This document shows positions 1-6,466 of a stretch of DNA of 44,161 nt, piece after piece. The notes beneath the pieces were generated by a model, which was not told where the DNA came from, ran no database searches, and worked only from the letters and a program-made list of their open reading frames with translations. This DNA is from Gammaproteobacteria bacterium (GTDB lineage Bacteria > Pseudomonadota > Gammaproteobacteria > Pseudomonadales > PIVM01): NCBI GenBank assembly GCA_003353945.1, contig PIVM01000032.1, forward strand, positions 1 to 44,161. The letters run 5' to 3'. Made by a program: the position numbers and the translations under genes. The number at the start of each line of letters is the position of its first letter. Position 1 is the stretch's first letter.

Positions 1-1
1 C

Positions 2-184
2 TTGCTCGAATGTCTTGGTAAAGACTCTGTAAACCGCGAAGCAATTGAGGGATGTCATCACGCGATTGCATATCAAATTGGATGCTGTCTATTGCGACTT
101 CCCCAAGCTGTAATTGTGCCGGTTGTATCTGACGCATTGGTTGGTTTTCCTAACGAAGTTTTTGAGCAATTTATGAATTTATAG
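2..184 (+). CDS. C-terminal end of an unidentified protein (partial)
   Basis: An open frame runs in from the left edge and ends at a TAG at 182-184, giving about 60 residues. The only in-frame start candidate near the edge is a TTG at base 2, so this is probably the 3' end of a gene that begins outside the window. The peptide has several Cys residues and a hydrophobic stretch (QAVIVPVVSDALVGF) but no motif I recognise. Function unknown. It could also be a chance open frame. Confidence 0.35.
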   Translation: MLECLGKDSVNREAIEGCHHAIAYQIGCCLLRLPQAVIVPVVSDALVGFPNEVFEQFMNL

Positions 185-491
185 GCCATTTTACCTCAGC
201 TCGCTGTTAATATGGGAAAACTTCGATGCCGAAAGTCCAATTATTTTTAATGTTTTCAGCAGGTTGTCGCTTCTCGGTCAGGCACTATATACCAGTGTAT
301 TGGTTAAATTAAAATCGTTACGACCCCTTTAACGCAAACGCCTTTAACGCAATAAATTATCCATGTTCGTAAATATCGATGTATGACGCAATATTATTCG
401 AATTTACCGCAGCCTACAAGTGAGCTATAAATGAACGTAATACAAATTACTTACGGTCGTGGACCTTGTGGCCTATCTCCAAACTACATTG
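185..491. other. Intergenic region upstream of nhaA with short repeats
   Basis: No gene is seen. The stretch holds a perfect 12-bp direct repeat CCTTTAACGCAA at 326-337 and 341-352. The first copy overlaps the left arm of an inverted repeat whose partner lies downstream of nhaA (1716-1734). No convincing ribosome binding site for nhaA is visible. Confidence 0.5.
312..330. repeat. Left arm of 19-bp inverted repeat flanking nhaA
   Basis: AAATCG, one base, then TACGACCCCTTT. Its reverse complement recurs at 1716-1734 with 18 of 19 bases identical (12-bp perfect core AAAGGGGTCGTA, then one mismatch, then CGATTT). The two arms enclose nhaA. Such ends are compatible with a transposon or REP-type element, but no intact transposase lies between them. 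Confidence 0.6.
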
Positions 492-1670
492 ATGATTAAA
501 CATGTATTCCAGCATGACTCGGCAGGCGGTATTCTTCTTGTGCTGATGGCAGTGGCCGCTTTGCTTCTGGCCAATAGCCCTTTTGCCAGTATATACGATG
601 GATTTTTGGAGATGCCGCTACAAATCCGTGTGGGTGCGCTGGATATCGCCAAACCGCTTTTGCTGTGGGTCAATGATGGTTTGATGGCAGTTTTCTTCTT
701 TATGATTGGGCTGGAAATCAAGCGTGAGGTACTAACGGGGCATTTATCTTCTCCATCGCAGGTAGTACTACCGGGCATAGCGGCGATGGCCGGTATCGCC
801 GTACCCGCTTTTCTGTATTTTTGGTTAAACCAGCACGATGCCGTTGCCGTTAAAGGTTGGGCTATTCCTTCAGCCACGGATATCGCTTTCGCATTGGGTG
901 TATTGAGCCTCTTTGGTAACCGCATCCCTCTTTCGCTAAAGCTATTCTTGTTATCAGTGGCCATCTTTGATGATCTGGGCGCCATCCTTATCATCGCCCT
1001 ATTCTATTCAAGCGAGCTATCAGTCCTGTCACTTATCGTTGCTTGCACAGGTTTGACATTACTCTTTGTGCTAAATCGATTATCTGTCAGAAGGCAGGCG
1101 GCCTATATAGTAGTCGGTATTGTCGTCTGGATTGCCGTGCTCAAATCAGGTGTTCACGCCACACTGGCTGGATTTGCCATTGCCTGGTTTATACCACTGA
1201 AACTTAAAAACCATGATGGCCACCCAATGCTGGAACACCTCGAATATTCACTGACTCCGTGGGTTTCTTTTGCCATATTGCCGCTGTTTGCCTTTGCCAA
1301 TGCGGGCGTATCGCTCACGGGTGTTTCAATGAGTGCTTTGCTTACCCCGATTCCACTCGGCATTGCCGCTGGCCTGTTTATCGGCAAACAGGTGGGCATA
1401 TTTGGTGCTTGCTGGTTAGCCATCAAGCTTGGCCTAGCGAAATTACCGGATCGCGCCACCTGGATGCAGTTTTATGCGGTGACGGTACTCTGCGGGATCG
1501 GTTTTACCATGAGTCTGTTCATTGGCAGTTTGGCCTTTGAGACACAAAGCGCTGCCTACATGGTTGATATAAAGCTAGGCGTATTAATCGGTTCACTGTG
1601 TTCAACCATAGTGGGATCGGTACTGTTAGCGTGCTCACAACCGAGCAAAGAAACGAAGGAGGAAATCTGA
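492..1670 (+). CDS. nhaA: Na+/H+ antiporter NhaA
   Basis: Inner-membrane antiporter that expels Na+ (or Li+) in exchange for protons, for pH and salt homeostasis. The sequence is collinear with the NhaA family almost from end to end: N-terminal HDSAGGILLV, NDGLMAVFFFMIGLEIKRE, GWAIPSATDIAFALGVLSLFG, then the paired aspartates in AIFDDLGAILIIALFY (Asp160-Asp161, matching Asp163-Asp164 of E. coli), VLKSGVHATLAG, and CGIGFTMSLFIGSLAF. Asp130 in SATDIAF matches E. coli Asp133. The length of 392 residues is normal. The ATG at 492 matches the E. coli N terminus; an in-frame GTG at 459 would add 11 residues. Neither has a clear ribosome binding site. No NhaR-type regulator is adjacent. The gene is bracketed by inverted-repeat arms, hinting at past mobility. 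Confidence 0.95.
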   Translation: MIKHVFQHDSAGGILLVLMAVAALLLANSPFASIYDGFLEMPLQIRVGALDIAKPLLLWVNDGLMAVFFFMIGLEIKREVLTGHLSSPSQVVLPGIAAMAGIAVPAFLYFWLNQHDAVAVKGWAIPSATDIAFALGVLSLFGNRIPLSLKLFLLSVAIFDDLGAILIIALFYSSELSVLSLIVACTGLTLLFVLNRLSVRRQAAYIVVGIVVWIAVLKSGVHATLAGFAIAWFIPLKLKNHDGHPMLEHLEYSLTPWVSFAILPLFAFANAGVSLTGVSMSALLTPIPLGIAAGLFIGKQVGIFGACWLAIKLGLAKLPDRATWMQFYAVTVLCGIGFTMSLFIGSLAFETQSAAYMVDIKLGVLIGSLCSTIVGSVLLACSQPSKETKEEI

Positions 1671-1715
1671 TGAGGATTAATTCTTATCTCTTAATAGCGT
1701 AGTAAAAGGCGAGTA

Positions 1716-1734
1716 AAAGGGGTCGTATCGATTT
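1716..1734. repeat. Right arm of 19-bp inverted repeat flanking nhaA
   Basis: AAAGGGGTCGTA-t-CGATTT is the inverted partner of 312-330. It lies 46 bp after the nhaA stop and about 20 bp from the end of a RAYT transposase remnant (1757-1959), so the repeat may belong to that element. Confidence 0.6.
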
Positions 1735-1756
1735 ATTATTGATCAAGCATTCATAC

Positions 1757-1959
1757 CTATCTACTAGCAGGCCTACCACGTTTTAAATATCCTAACTTAC
1801 GACCAAGCATGCCCTCTACTTGCCCCTTAAAACACCCGCTACCCAATACCTGATTTGCCGTCAAACAACTGCGTATTTCATTCAATTCATGATCTGGCAG
1901 ACTATAACGGAAAAGTTAGCGATAAACACTCAGCCGCTTATCAACGCCTCCAGCTAACG
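1757..1959 (-). pseudogene. 3' remnant of a REP-associated tyrosine transposase (RAYT, Y1_Tnp family)
   Basis: Read on the minus strand, the frame ending at the TAG at 1757-1759 gives LFRYSLPDHELNEIR, then VLGSGCFKGQVE, MLGRKLGYLKRGRP and a stop. This is the typical tail of IS200-like REP-associated transposases (YRALFR..., EIR..., VLG..RF...E, GR...GRP). An in-frame TAA at 1916-1918 interrupts it where an Ala codon is usual (VYR-stop-LFRYS). The catalytic HUH and Tyr region is absent: the 3' end of vapC abuts at 1971. It is therefore a truncated, inactivated fragment. Identification rests on remembered family motifs. Confidence 0.6.
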
Positions 1960-1970
1960 TCAACATCCCT

Positions 1971-2387
1971 TTAGCTCACCCAGTCTTCAATTTGAAGACT
2001 AGGAACTCTACTAAACTCTTTAGCGTTATTAGTCACCACCACACATTTTTCTGAAATCGCATGACCTGCAATCATTGTATCGTTATGACCAATAGGAGTA
2101 CCGTTATCACTTAATACTTTATTGATCGAAGTGCTGGCATCAACGGCAGCTTGATCCCAGGCCAAAACACCATCGATGCGCTCCAAGAACTCATTAACAA
2201 TTACATTATGTCTGGGTGATGCTTTCTTGCCGATAGCACCGAACCGAAGTTCGGCATAGGTGATTGCTGATATGACAATACGATCTCTATTCTCAGCGTG
2301 AGCTTGAAGTGCTTTAAGGACGCTCTCTGGGCGCTCTCGCATAATGAATGAACAAATATTGGTATCGAGCATGTATGTGTACTTCAC
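1971..2387 (-). CDS. vapC: VapC-type PIN-domain ribonuclease toxin
   Basis: Toxin half of a type II toxin-antitoxin pair; VapC proteins are Mg2+-dependent endoribonucleases, many of which cut initiator or other tRNAs. The 138-residue protein opens with MLDTNICSFIM, where Asp8 is the first acidic residue of the PIN active site. It continues with ISAITYAELRFGA (conserved Glu) and GHNDTMIAGHA (conserved Asp), then VVTNNAKEFSRV near the C terminus. All expected acidic residues are present, so it looks active. Its ATG overlaps the vapB stop (ATGA), showing translational coupling. Close to characterised enterobacterial VapC proteins in layout. Confidence 0.92.
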   Translation of the reverse strand: MKYTYMLDTNICSFIMRERPESVLKALQAHAENRDRIVISAITYAELRFGAIGKKASPRHNVIVNEFLERIDGVLAWDQAAVDASTSINKVLSDNGTPIGHNDTMIAGHAISEKCVVVTNNAKEFSRVPSLQIEDWVS

Positions 2388-2611
2388 AGTTGAACACGCC
2401 CTTCTTCAAGGATATCTTGACGTTCAGCCAGGAAGTCATCATCCGCTTTATCTACATCAGCGAAGCTTGTCCACGATTTGCGTTTTGGTGTTAAGACGAG
2501 AGATTCACCGTCTCGACGTATTTCCACTTCGGTTACCCCGTCAAATTCAAACTCTTTCGGCAATCTGACCGCTTGATTCTTGCCATTCTTAAACAATGAT
2601 GCTGTACGCAT
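2384..2611 (-). CDS. vapB: VapB antitoxin (AbrB/SpoVT-like swapped hairpin)
   Basis: Antitoxin of 75 residues that should bind and block VapC and repress the operon. The N terminus, MRTASLFKNGKNQAVRLPKEFEF, is the signature of VapB/MazE-type swapped-hairpin DNA-binding proteins. The C-terminal half, rich in Asp and Glu (SFADVDKADDDFLAERQ), would be the VapC-binding tail. It precedes vapC with an ATGA overlap. Two perfect 7-5-7 inverted repeats just upstream are the probable autoregulatory operators. Confidence 0.92.
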   Translation of the reverse strand: MRTASLFKNGKNQAVRLPKEFEFDGVTEVEIRRDGESLVLTPKRKSWTSFADVDKADDDFLAERQDILEEGRVQL

Positions 2612-2630
2612 ACTACCAACCTCAAAATCT

Positions 2631-2649
2631 GCATATGTCTACCATATGC
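2631..2649. promoter_or_regulatory. VapBC operator, proximal copy
   Basis: GCATATG-TCTAC-CATATGC is a perfect 7-bp inverted repeat with a 5-bp spacer. It starts 20 bp before the vapB ATG and overlaps the expected transcription start region. The same arms and spacing recur at 2669-2687. This fits cooperative repression by VapBC complexes, an inference from the family. Confidence 0.75.
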
Positions 2650-2651
2650 TT

Positions 2652-2679
2652 ACTTTATCACCCCAGAGGCATATGTCAA
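2652..2679 (-). promoter_or_regulatory. Predicted sigma-70 promoter of vapBC
   Basis: On the minus strand, TTGACA (2674-2679) is followed after 16 bp by TAAAGT (2652-2657). The -35 box overlaps the distal operator, so VapBC binding would block polymerase. Confidence 0.6.
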
Positions 2680-2687
2680 GCATATGC
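2669..2687. promoter_or_regulatory. VapBC operator, distal copy
   Basis: GCATATG-TCAAG-CATATGC has the same arms and spacer length as the proximal copy, with centres 38 bp apart. It covers the -35 box of the predicted promoter. Confidence 0.75.
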
Positions 2688-2691
2688 ATCG

Positions 2692-2820
2692 TGCATGCCT
2701 TCCGGGAAAGTGTTGGCTTGAAGTCAGCAGAAGACAGCTTCCGTGAAGGCTGGAAAGAAGCGATGGGAGGGGCAGACCCACCCCATTGAAAACCTCTGGG
2801 ATGGTATCGACGGGCAATGA
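2692..2820 (+). pseudogene. Frameshifted antitoxin-like C-terminal remnant
   Basis: In one frame the DNA encodes SFREGWKEAMGG and then runs into an early stop. Dropping one G in the G-run near 2766-2772 moves it into a frame reading QTHPIENLWDGIDGQ and a stop at 2818-2820. The joined peptide resembles the C terminus of small antitoxins that end in a ...LWDGID... motif; this is a recalled pattern and was not searched. No N-terminal half is present: the fragment starts at the vapBC operator. Most likely a broken relic of another toxin-antitoxin unit. Confidence 0.35.
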
Positions 2821-2880
2821 AGCTAGAATGTGATCCATAAGGAGGCGAGTAGTGCGGAATCACCCATTAGCCATTCCAAA

Positions 2881-2913
2881 AAAAAGCCCCTTGATTCTGT
2901 CATGGGGCTTTTT
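2881..2913. terminator. Bidirectional rho-independent terminator
   Basis: AAAAAGCCCC (2881-2890) pairs perfectly with GGGGCTTTTT (2904-2913) across a 13-base loop, and both flanks give U-tracts. It lies just downstream of the methyltransferase gene (minus strand). Confidence 0.85.
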
Positions 2914-2957
2914 CATATCTCGGAGCTTATATCTCGAATTTGAGCAATCTGGCTATA

Positions 2958-3728
2958 TTACTCCGGCTTTTTAGCCGCCTTATGGAAAGCCAGCATACCC
3001 ATAAACACGGTCTTGTGGCCAGTGTTCACGTAACCCAGATGCTTGAGCATTTCCTCCAGTTCTTCAGCAGAATAGAAGTCGCGTATTGCGTGAATAAAGT
3101 ACTTTTTACAGGACTTTGACTCGGGATTGCTGCCGGCTATAAAGGCAGTTCCCGCAAGGCAAGCCTTGAGGTAGATATAATAAAGAGACTCCACCGTCTT
3201 GTTCGCGGGTCGCAACATATCGCAATGATAAAAATAACCGCCCGGTTTCAACACGCGGTTGATCTCGCCAAATACTTCCAGTAGCCGCAGGTGGCGCGAG
3301 GCAAATTGCAGGGTGACGACATCAAAGCTGTTGTCGGGAAAAGGCAGCTTGTGCACATCGCCAATATTGCTTTCTATCGTCAGGCCTTTCTTTTGAGCCG
3401 ACTTGCGACCCGCTTCCTGCATGGCTTCGCTTCTGTCGATGGCGGTTACCGTGATACCGGGTTGCTTTTTCAGCATAGCGATACCAATAGCATTGGTTCC
3501 AGCACACACATCCAGGGCTTTGTAACCGCTCTTCAGGTCGATGGTGGCCATGAATTGACTACGAAACCAGTTCCAGAGCCCCAGACTGGCAACGTGATTA
3601 GCCCAATCATAATACTTGGCTATATCTGCAAAAGCCGGTTCCAGTTGCTGCTCCCAGATATGATTAAATTTACGTTCGCGTATTTCTTCGCGAGCAGAGA
3701 AGTCAATTGCTTGGCTAGCACTACCCAT
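2958..3728 (-). CDS. UbiE/COQ5-like SAM-dependent methyltransferase
   Basis: Class I methyltransferase of 256 residues. SAM-binding motif I is ALDVCAGTNAIGIAML. An acidic end to strand 2 follows (VTAIDRSEAM), then motif II LPFPDNSFDVVTLQFASRHL and motif III RVLKPGGYFYHCDM. The leading YYDWANHVASLGLWNWFR resembles the quinone-methyltransferase segment of UbiE, and the spacing matches that family. The substrate may be a quinone or another lipid; as the gene stands alone this cannot be fixed, and it is probably a paralogue of the housekeeping UbiE. The ATG at 3728 is chosen because AAGGAG lies about 7 bases upstream; the ATG at 3743 lacks one. Transcription would end at the hairpin 2881-2913. 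Confidence 0.8.
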   Translation of the reverse strand: MGSASQAIDFSAREEIRERKFNHIWEQQLEPAFADIAKYYDWANHVASLGLWNWFRSQFMATIDLKSGYKALDVCAGTNAIGIAMLKKQPGITVTAIDRSEAMQEAGRKSAQKKGLTIESNIGDVHKLPFPDNSFDVVTLQFASRHLRLLEVFGEINRVLKPGGYFYHCDMLRPANKTVESLYYIYLKACLAGTAFIAGSNPESKSCKKYFIHAIRDFYSAEELEEMLKHLGYVNTGHKTVFMGMLAFHKAAKKPE

Positions 3729-4332
3729 TAATTTCTCCTTCATTCAGTATCCCAGTGTTTCAGTTTATAGCCTCAATTCGCCCGGCTTTAACAGCAGAAG
3801 CGTTGGTGCCTTGTAAGTAATTCAAACCTCAATGACCACAAGGCCACTAGCACATGAAGTTAGCGTGATTACCAATGCAACCATCAGTCCAATGAGCTGG
3901 GAGAATAGCTTCTCATTGGAGGGCACGAACTTTACGTTTCAATGGTGAAATTGTCAATTATCCGCGATCAAAGACTGGGCAATTAGTGTAAATAAGCTAG
4001 CCTGCGAGGCGATCGAGACAGCCCGATAAGGGCGTATGTGCTCTCGAACATGTAAAACAGTCCAGTCAAGACCGTTATAACCACGAAGAATAAGTCGGGC
4101 GGTAGAACGGGGTCGGCGGTAGAACTTGGCTAGGTGAAATGAAAACACGGCATCAAGGTGACAGCGCGAAATATGTTTTATCTGTTACTACAACCAGTTA
4201 AAGAGGCCTATAACAATTACCGCGACGATCATATGCTGATTAGCACTATCATATTTGCTTTCATGCTTAGCTGAATAATTGCAGTAAGTATTTCAATCAA
4301 TTTCTGTTTTATCTTTTCTATAAGCTGGCAAG
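3729..4332. other. Intergenic region with no recognised gene
   Basis: About 600 bp between the methyltransferase and csrA. One 64-codon minus-strand frame (3954-4148) is open but has no ribosome binding site, motif or recognisable homology, and I do not call it. No clear hairpin, tRNA or repeat was seen. Confidence 0.5.
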
Positions 4333-4521
4333 CTAGCGTTTTGCCTTCTCTTCTTCCAGCTGCTGTTGTATCTGCTTGTATATTTCCTCGCGGTGAACAG
4401 GCACCTCTTTCGGAGCATTGATGCCAATTCGGACGTGGTTACCGTTCATAGCCAATACTGTTAGTGTAACGTCATCACCGATGACCAAAGTCTCACCAAT
4501 TCGTCTTGATAAAACTAACAT
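4333..4521 (-). CDS. csrA: Carbon storage regulator CsrA
   Basis: Small dimeric RNA-binding protein that controls translation and stability of mRNAs by binding GGA motifs. It typically governs carbon flux, motility and biofilm choice. The 62 residues match the family along the whole length: [38 protein letters not shown], and a short charged tail. The RNA-contacting Leu4 and the Arg of VHREEIY are present. A ribosome binding site (GGAG) precedes the ATG. It stands as a single gene next to a sensor kinase/sigma-54 activator pair and upstream of a chemosensory operon. A regulatory link is plausible but not shown. Confidence 0.97.
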   Translation of the reverse strand: MLVLSRRIGETLVIGDDVTLTVLAMNGNHVRIGINAPKEVPVHREEIYKQIQQQLEEEKAKR

Positions 4522-4601
4522 CGTTTTCTCCTTCCAATAAATCAGGTGGCTATTAATTCAGTACACGAACGGCTTGATTGTGATATTAATATGCATTGTG
4601 T

Positions 4602-4793
4602 TCAGATATTTTCGTCATCCAACCAGAGTACCCGACCATCCTCGCAAAGAACCAGCCAGATGGTGCCTTCTGTAGGGACCAAGCGAGTTACACCTAATCC
4701 GCATACATTTGAATCTTTCATTTCCTTGATTATTGCAGTACCAGCACAGCCCGATAGAGCAAGAAACAATAAAGCGCTTAGTAATATTTTCAT
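4602..4793 (-). CDS. Small predicted lipoprotein of unknown function
   Basis: A 63-residue product with a lipoprotein signal: MKILLSALLFLALSGC, a Lys-led hydrophobic stretch and a lipobox LSGC with the lipidated Cys at residue 16. The mature part is only about 47 residues and contains two further Cys residues (NVCGLG, LVLCEDGRVLWLDD) that could form a disulfide. The terminal EDGRVLWLDD may form a small beta hairpin. No family is recognised. It lies on the same strand as csrA and the upstream kinase genes but is separated by gaps, so it is probably monocistronic. Confidence 0.65.
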   Translation of the reverse strand: MKILLSALLFLALSGCAGTAIIKEMKDSNVCGLGVTRLVPTEGTIWLVLCEDGRVLWLDDENI

Positions 4794-5043
4794 GCGGCCC
4801 TCATATTAATTTAACTCGAAATGTCACAGACTCATTGACTAGTCGAATAGTTCTGGACTCAAATGGCTCCTCAACTACGTGCTTGAGTAGGGAGAGTCAT
4901 TCATCAACAGCCAATATCCGTCCTACTTTTTGATCCTCGCTTGAAAATCCCCGTTTTATTTCCTTTATCCCCTCTTCGGCACTCTTCATGAACGGCACAC
5001 AGATAGAATTTGAAGAACATCGATTTAAAAAATATTAAGAATT

Positions 5044-6462
5044 TCATGCATCGTCACAACAAAGCTTTTTCCTGCGGTACCGCAAAGTATCGCGGCTTAT
5101 ATTAAGGATTTCCGCCGCCCTGCTTTCATTGTCTCCTACCACCTTCAATGCCTCAAGAATACAATGTTTCTCAAGTGACTCGATCACAGCAGGCAAGTCA
5201 ATTCCTGAGTGAGTTATGGTAGGAAATCCGCCTTCGAATTCGGGATTCGGGGCAGATTCCACTGTCTCTCCCGTACGATGACTGGGCTCCCCTGCTATTC
5301 CGAGATCCTCAATTGTCAGCTCATGTCCATTCGCCATAAGTGAAGCACCTTCGATGATATTTCTCAATTGGCGGATATTGCCTTTCCATGGATGAGCTAC
5401 CAAGGCTTCGCATGCGTCTGTAGAAATAGTTACAAAGGATTTGTTATATTTTTTATTAAATTCAGCAAGAAAATATTTTGCTATAAGAACAATATCATCA
5501 GATCTCTGGGATAATGAGGGAACATCCAATTTAACAACCGCTAGCCTATAATAAAGATCCCCTCTAAACCCACCCTCCTCAATCATTTTTAAAAGGTTCT
5601 TGTTAGTCGCAGAAACAATTCTTGTTTTAACATGATATTTCTTTGTCCCACCCACCTTGTAGAACTCCCCTCCTTCAAGAAATCTCAGAAGTTTAGCCTG
5701 TGCCTCACTACTTAGATCACCAATTTCGTCAAGAAACAGGGTTCCTCCTTGAGCACTTTCCACCAATCCTTTTTTCCCCGATACGCTTGCTCCACTAAAA
5801 GCCCCTTTTTCGTACCCAAACAGCTCACTTTCGATAAGTTCTTTCGGAATAGCGGCACAGTTTACTGCAACAAAAGGTTCTTTATAGTTTGAACTCCGGT
5901 AATGAATTGTGCTAGCAATCAATTCCTTTCCTGTACCCGTTTCCCCTGAAATGAGAATCGGAATTGTAGGGCTTTGTGCTACCTTATTGACCGTTTTCAT
6001 CACGCTCTGAATAACGTTACTTTCTCCAATGAAACCTGGAATATTTTCATTTATATATTGTTCCTGTAGCGCCTGAATCTCTTTTCGCATTCTTATAGTT
6101 TCAAGAGCATTTTGTATGGTCACTAGAAGAGTTTCCATATGTAACGGTTTTACCACGTAGTCGTAAGCACCCAGTTTCATAGCTGAAACTACAGTCTCCA
6201 AATCTTCGTATGCGGTTATCATAATAACGAGATTTTCGGGGTGTCGTTGCTTTATCTCTTTAAGACCCTCTACCCCGTTCATCCCAGGAAGCCCTATATC
6301 AAGTAGAATCAAGTCCGGGTTACTATTCTCCATCGCCTCAATGGCATTTTCTGCCGTGGCAAAAGCCTCGACGTGATAGCGTTTTTTTAGTGCAGTGGCA
6401 ACTCCTTCCCGTACCATCTCTTCATCATCGACTATATATATTGAGTATTGAAGCATCTTCAC
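5044..6462 (-). CDS. Sigma-54-dependent response regulator (NtrC family)
   Basis: Transcription activator of 472 residues with three modules. The receiver (about 5-120) has phospho-acceptor Asp55 in DLILLDIGLPGMNG. The AAA+ domain (about 140-370) has Walker A GETGTGKE at 170-177, Walker B GGTLFLDE at 236-243 and an arginine-finger region. The Fis-type helix-turn-helix is at the C terminus (NESRAAEILNISRDTLRYR). The sigma-54 contact loop is GAFSGA (217-222) rather than GAFTGA, a conservative Thr-to-Ser change. It follows the kinase gene by 4 bp, so the pair is one operon and almost certainly cognate. Start is GTG at 6462 or ATG at 6456. Target genes are not evident nearby. Confidence 0.93.
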   Translation of the reverse strand: MKMLQYSIYIVDDEEMVREGVATALKKRYHVEAFATAENAIEAMENSNPDLILLDIGLPGMNGVEGLKEIKQRHPENLVIMITAYEDLETVVSAMKLGAYDYVVKPLHMETLLVTIQNALETIRMRKEIQALQEQYINENIPGFIGESNVIQSVMKTVNKVAQSPTIPILISGETGTGKELIASTIHYRSSNYKEPFVAVNCAAIPKELIESELFGYEKGAFSGASVSGKKGLVESAQGGTLFLDEIGDLSSEAQAKLLRFLEGGEFYKVGGTKKYHVKTRIVSATNKNLLKMIEEGGFRGDLYYRLAVVKLDVPSLSQRSDDIVLIAKYFLAEFNKKYNKSFVTISTDACEALVAHPWKGNIRQLRNIIEGASLMANGHELTIEDLGIAGEPSHRTGETVESAPNPEFEGGFPTITHSGIDLPAVIESLEKHCILEALKVVGDNESRAAEILNISRDTLRYRRKKLCCDDA

Positions 6463-6466
6463 GTCA

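Noticed and set aside
2958-3728. Housekeeping ubiE
   Set aside because: Motifs are UbiE-like, but the C-terminal half diverges and no ubiB/ubiJ neighbours are present; called only as UbiE-like.
3954-4148. Minus-strand open frame of 64 codons
   Set aside because: No ribosome binding site, no motif, Arg-rich low-quality composition; probably chance.
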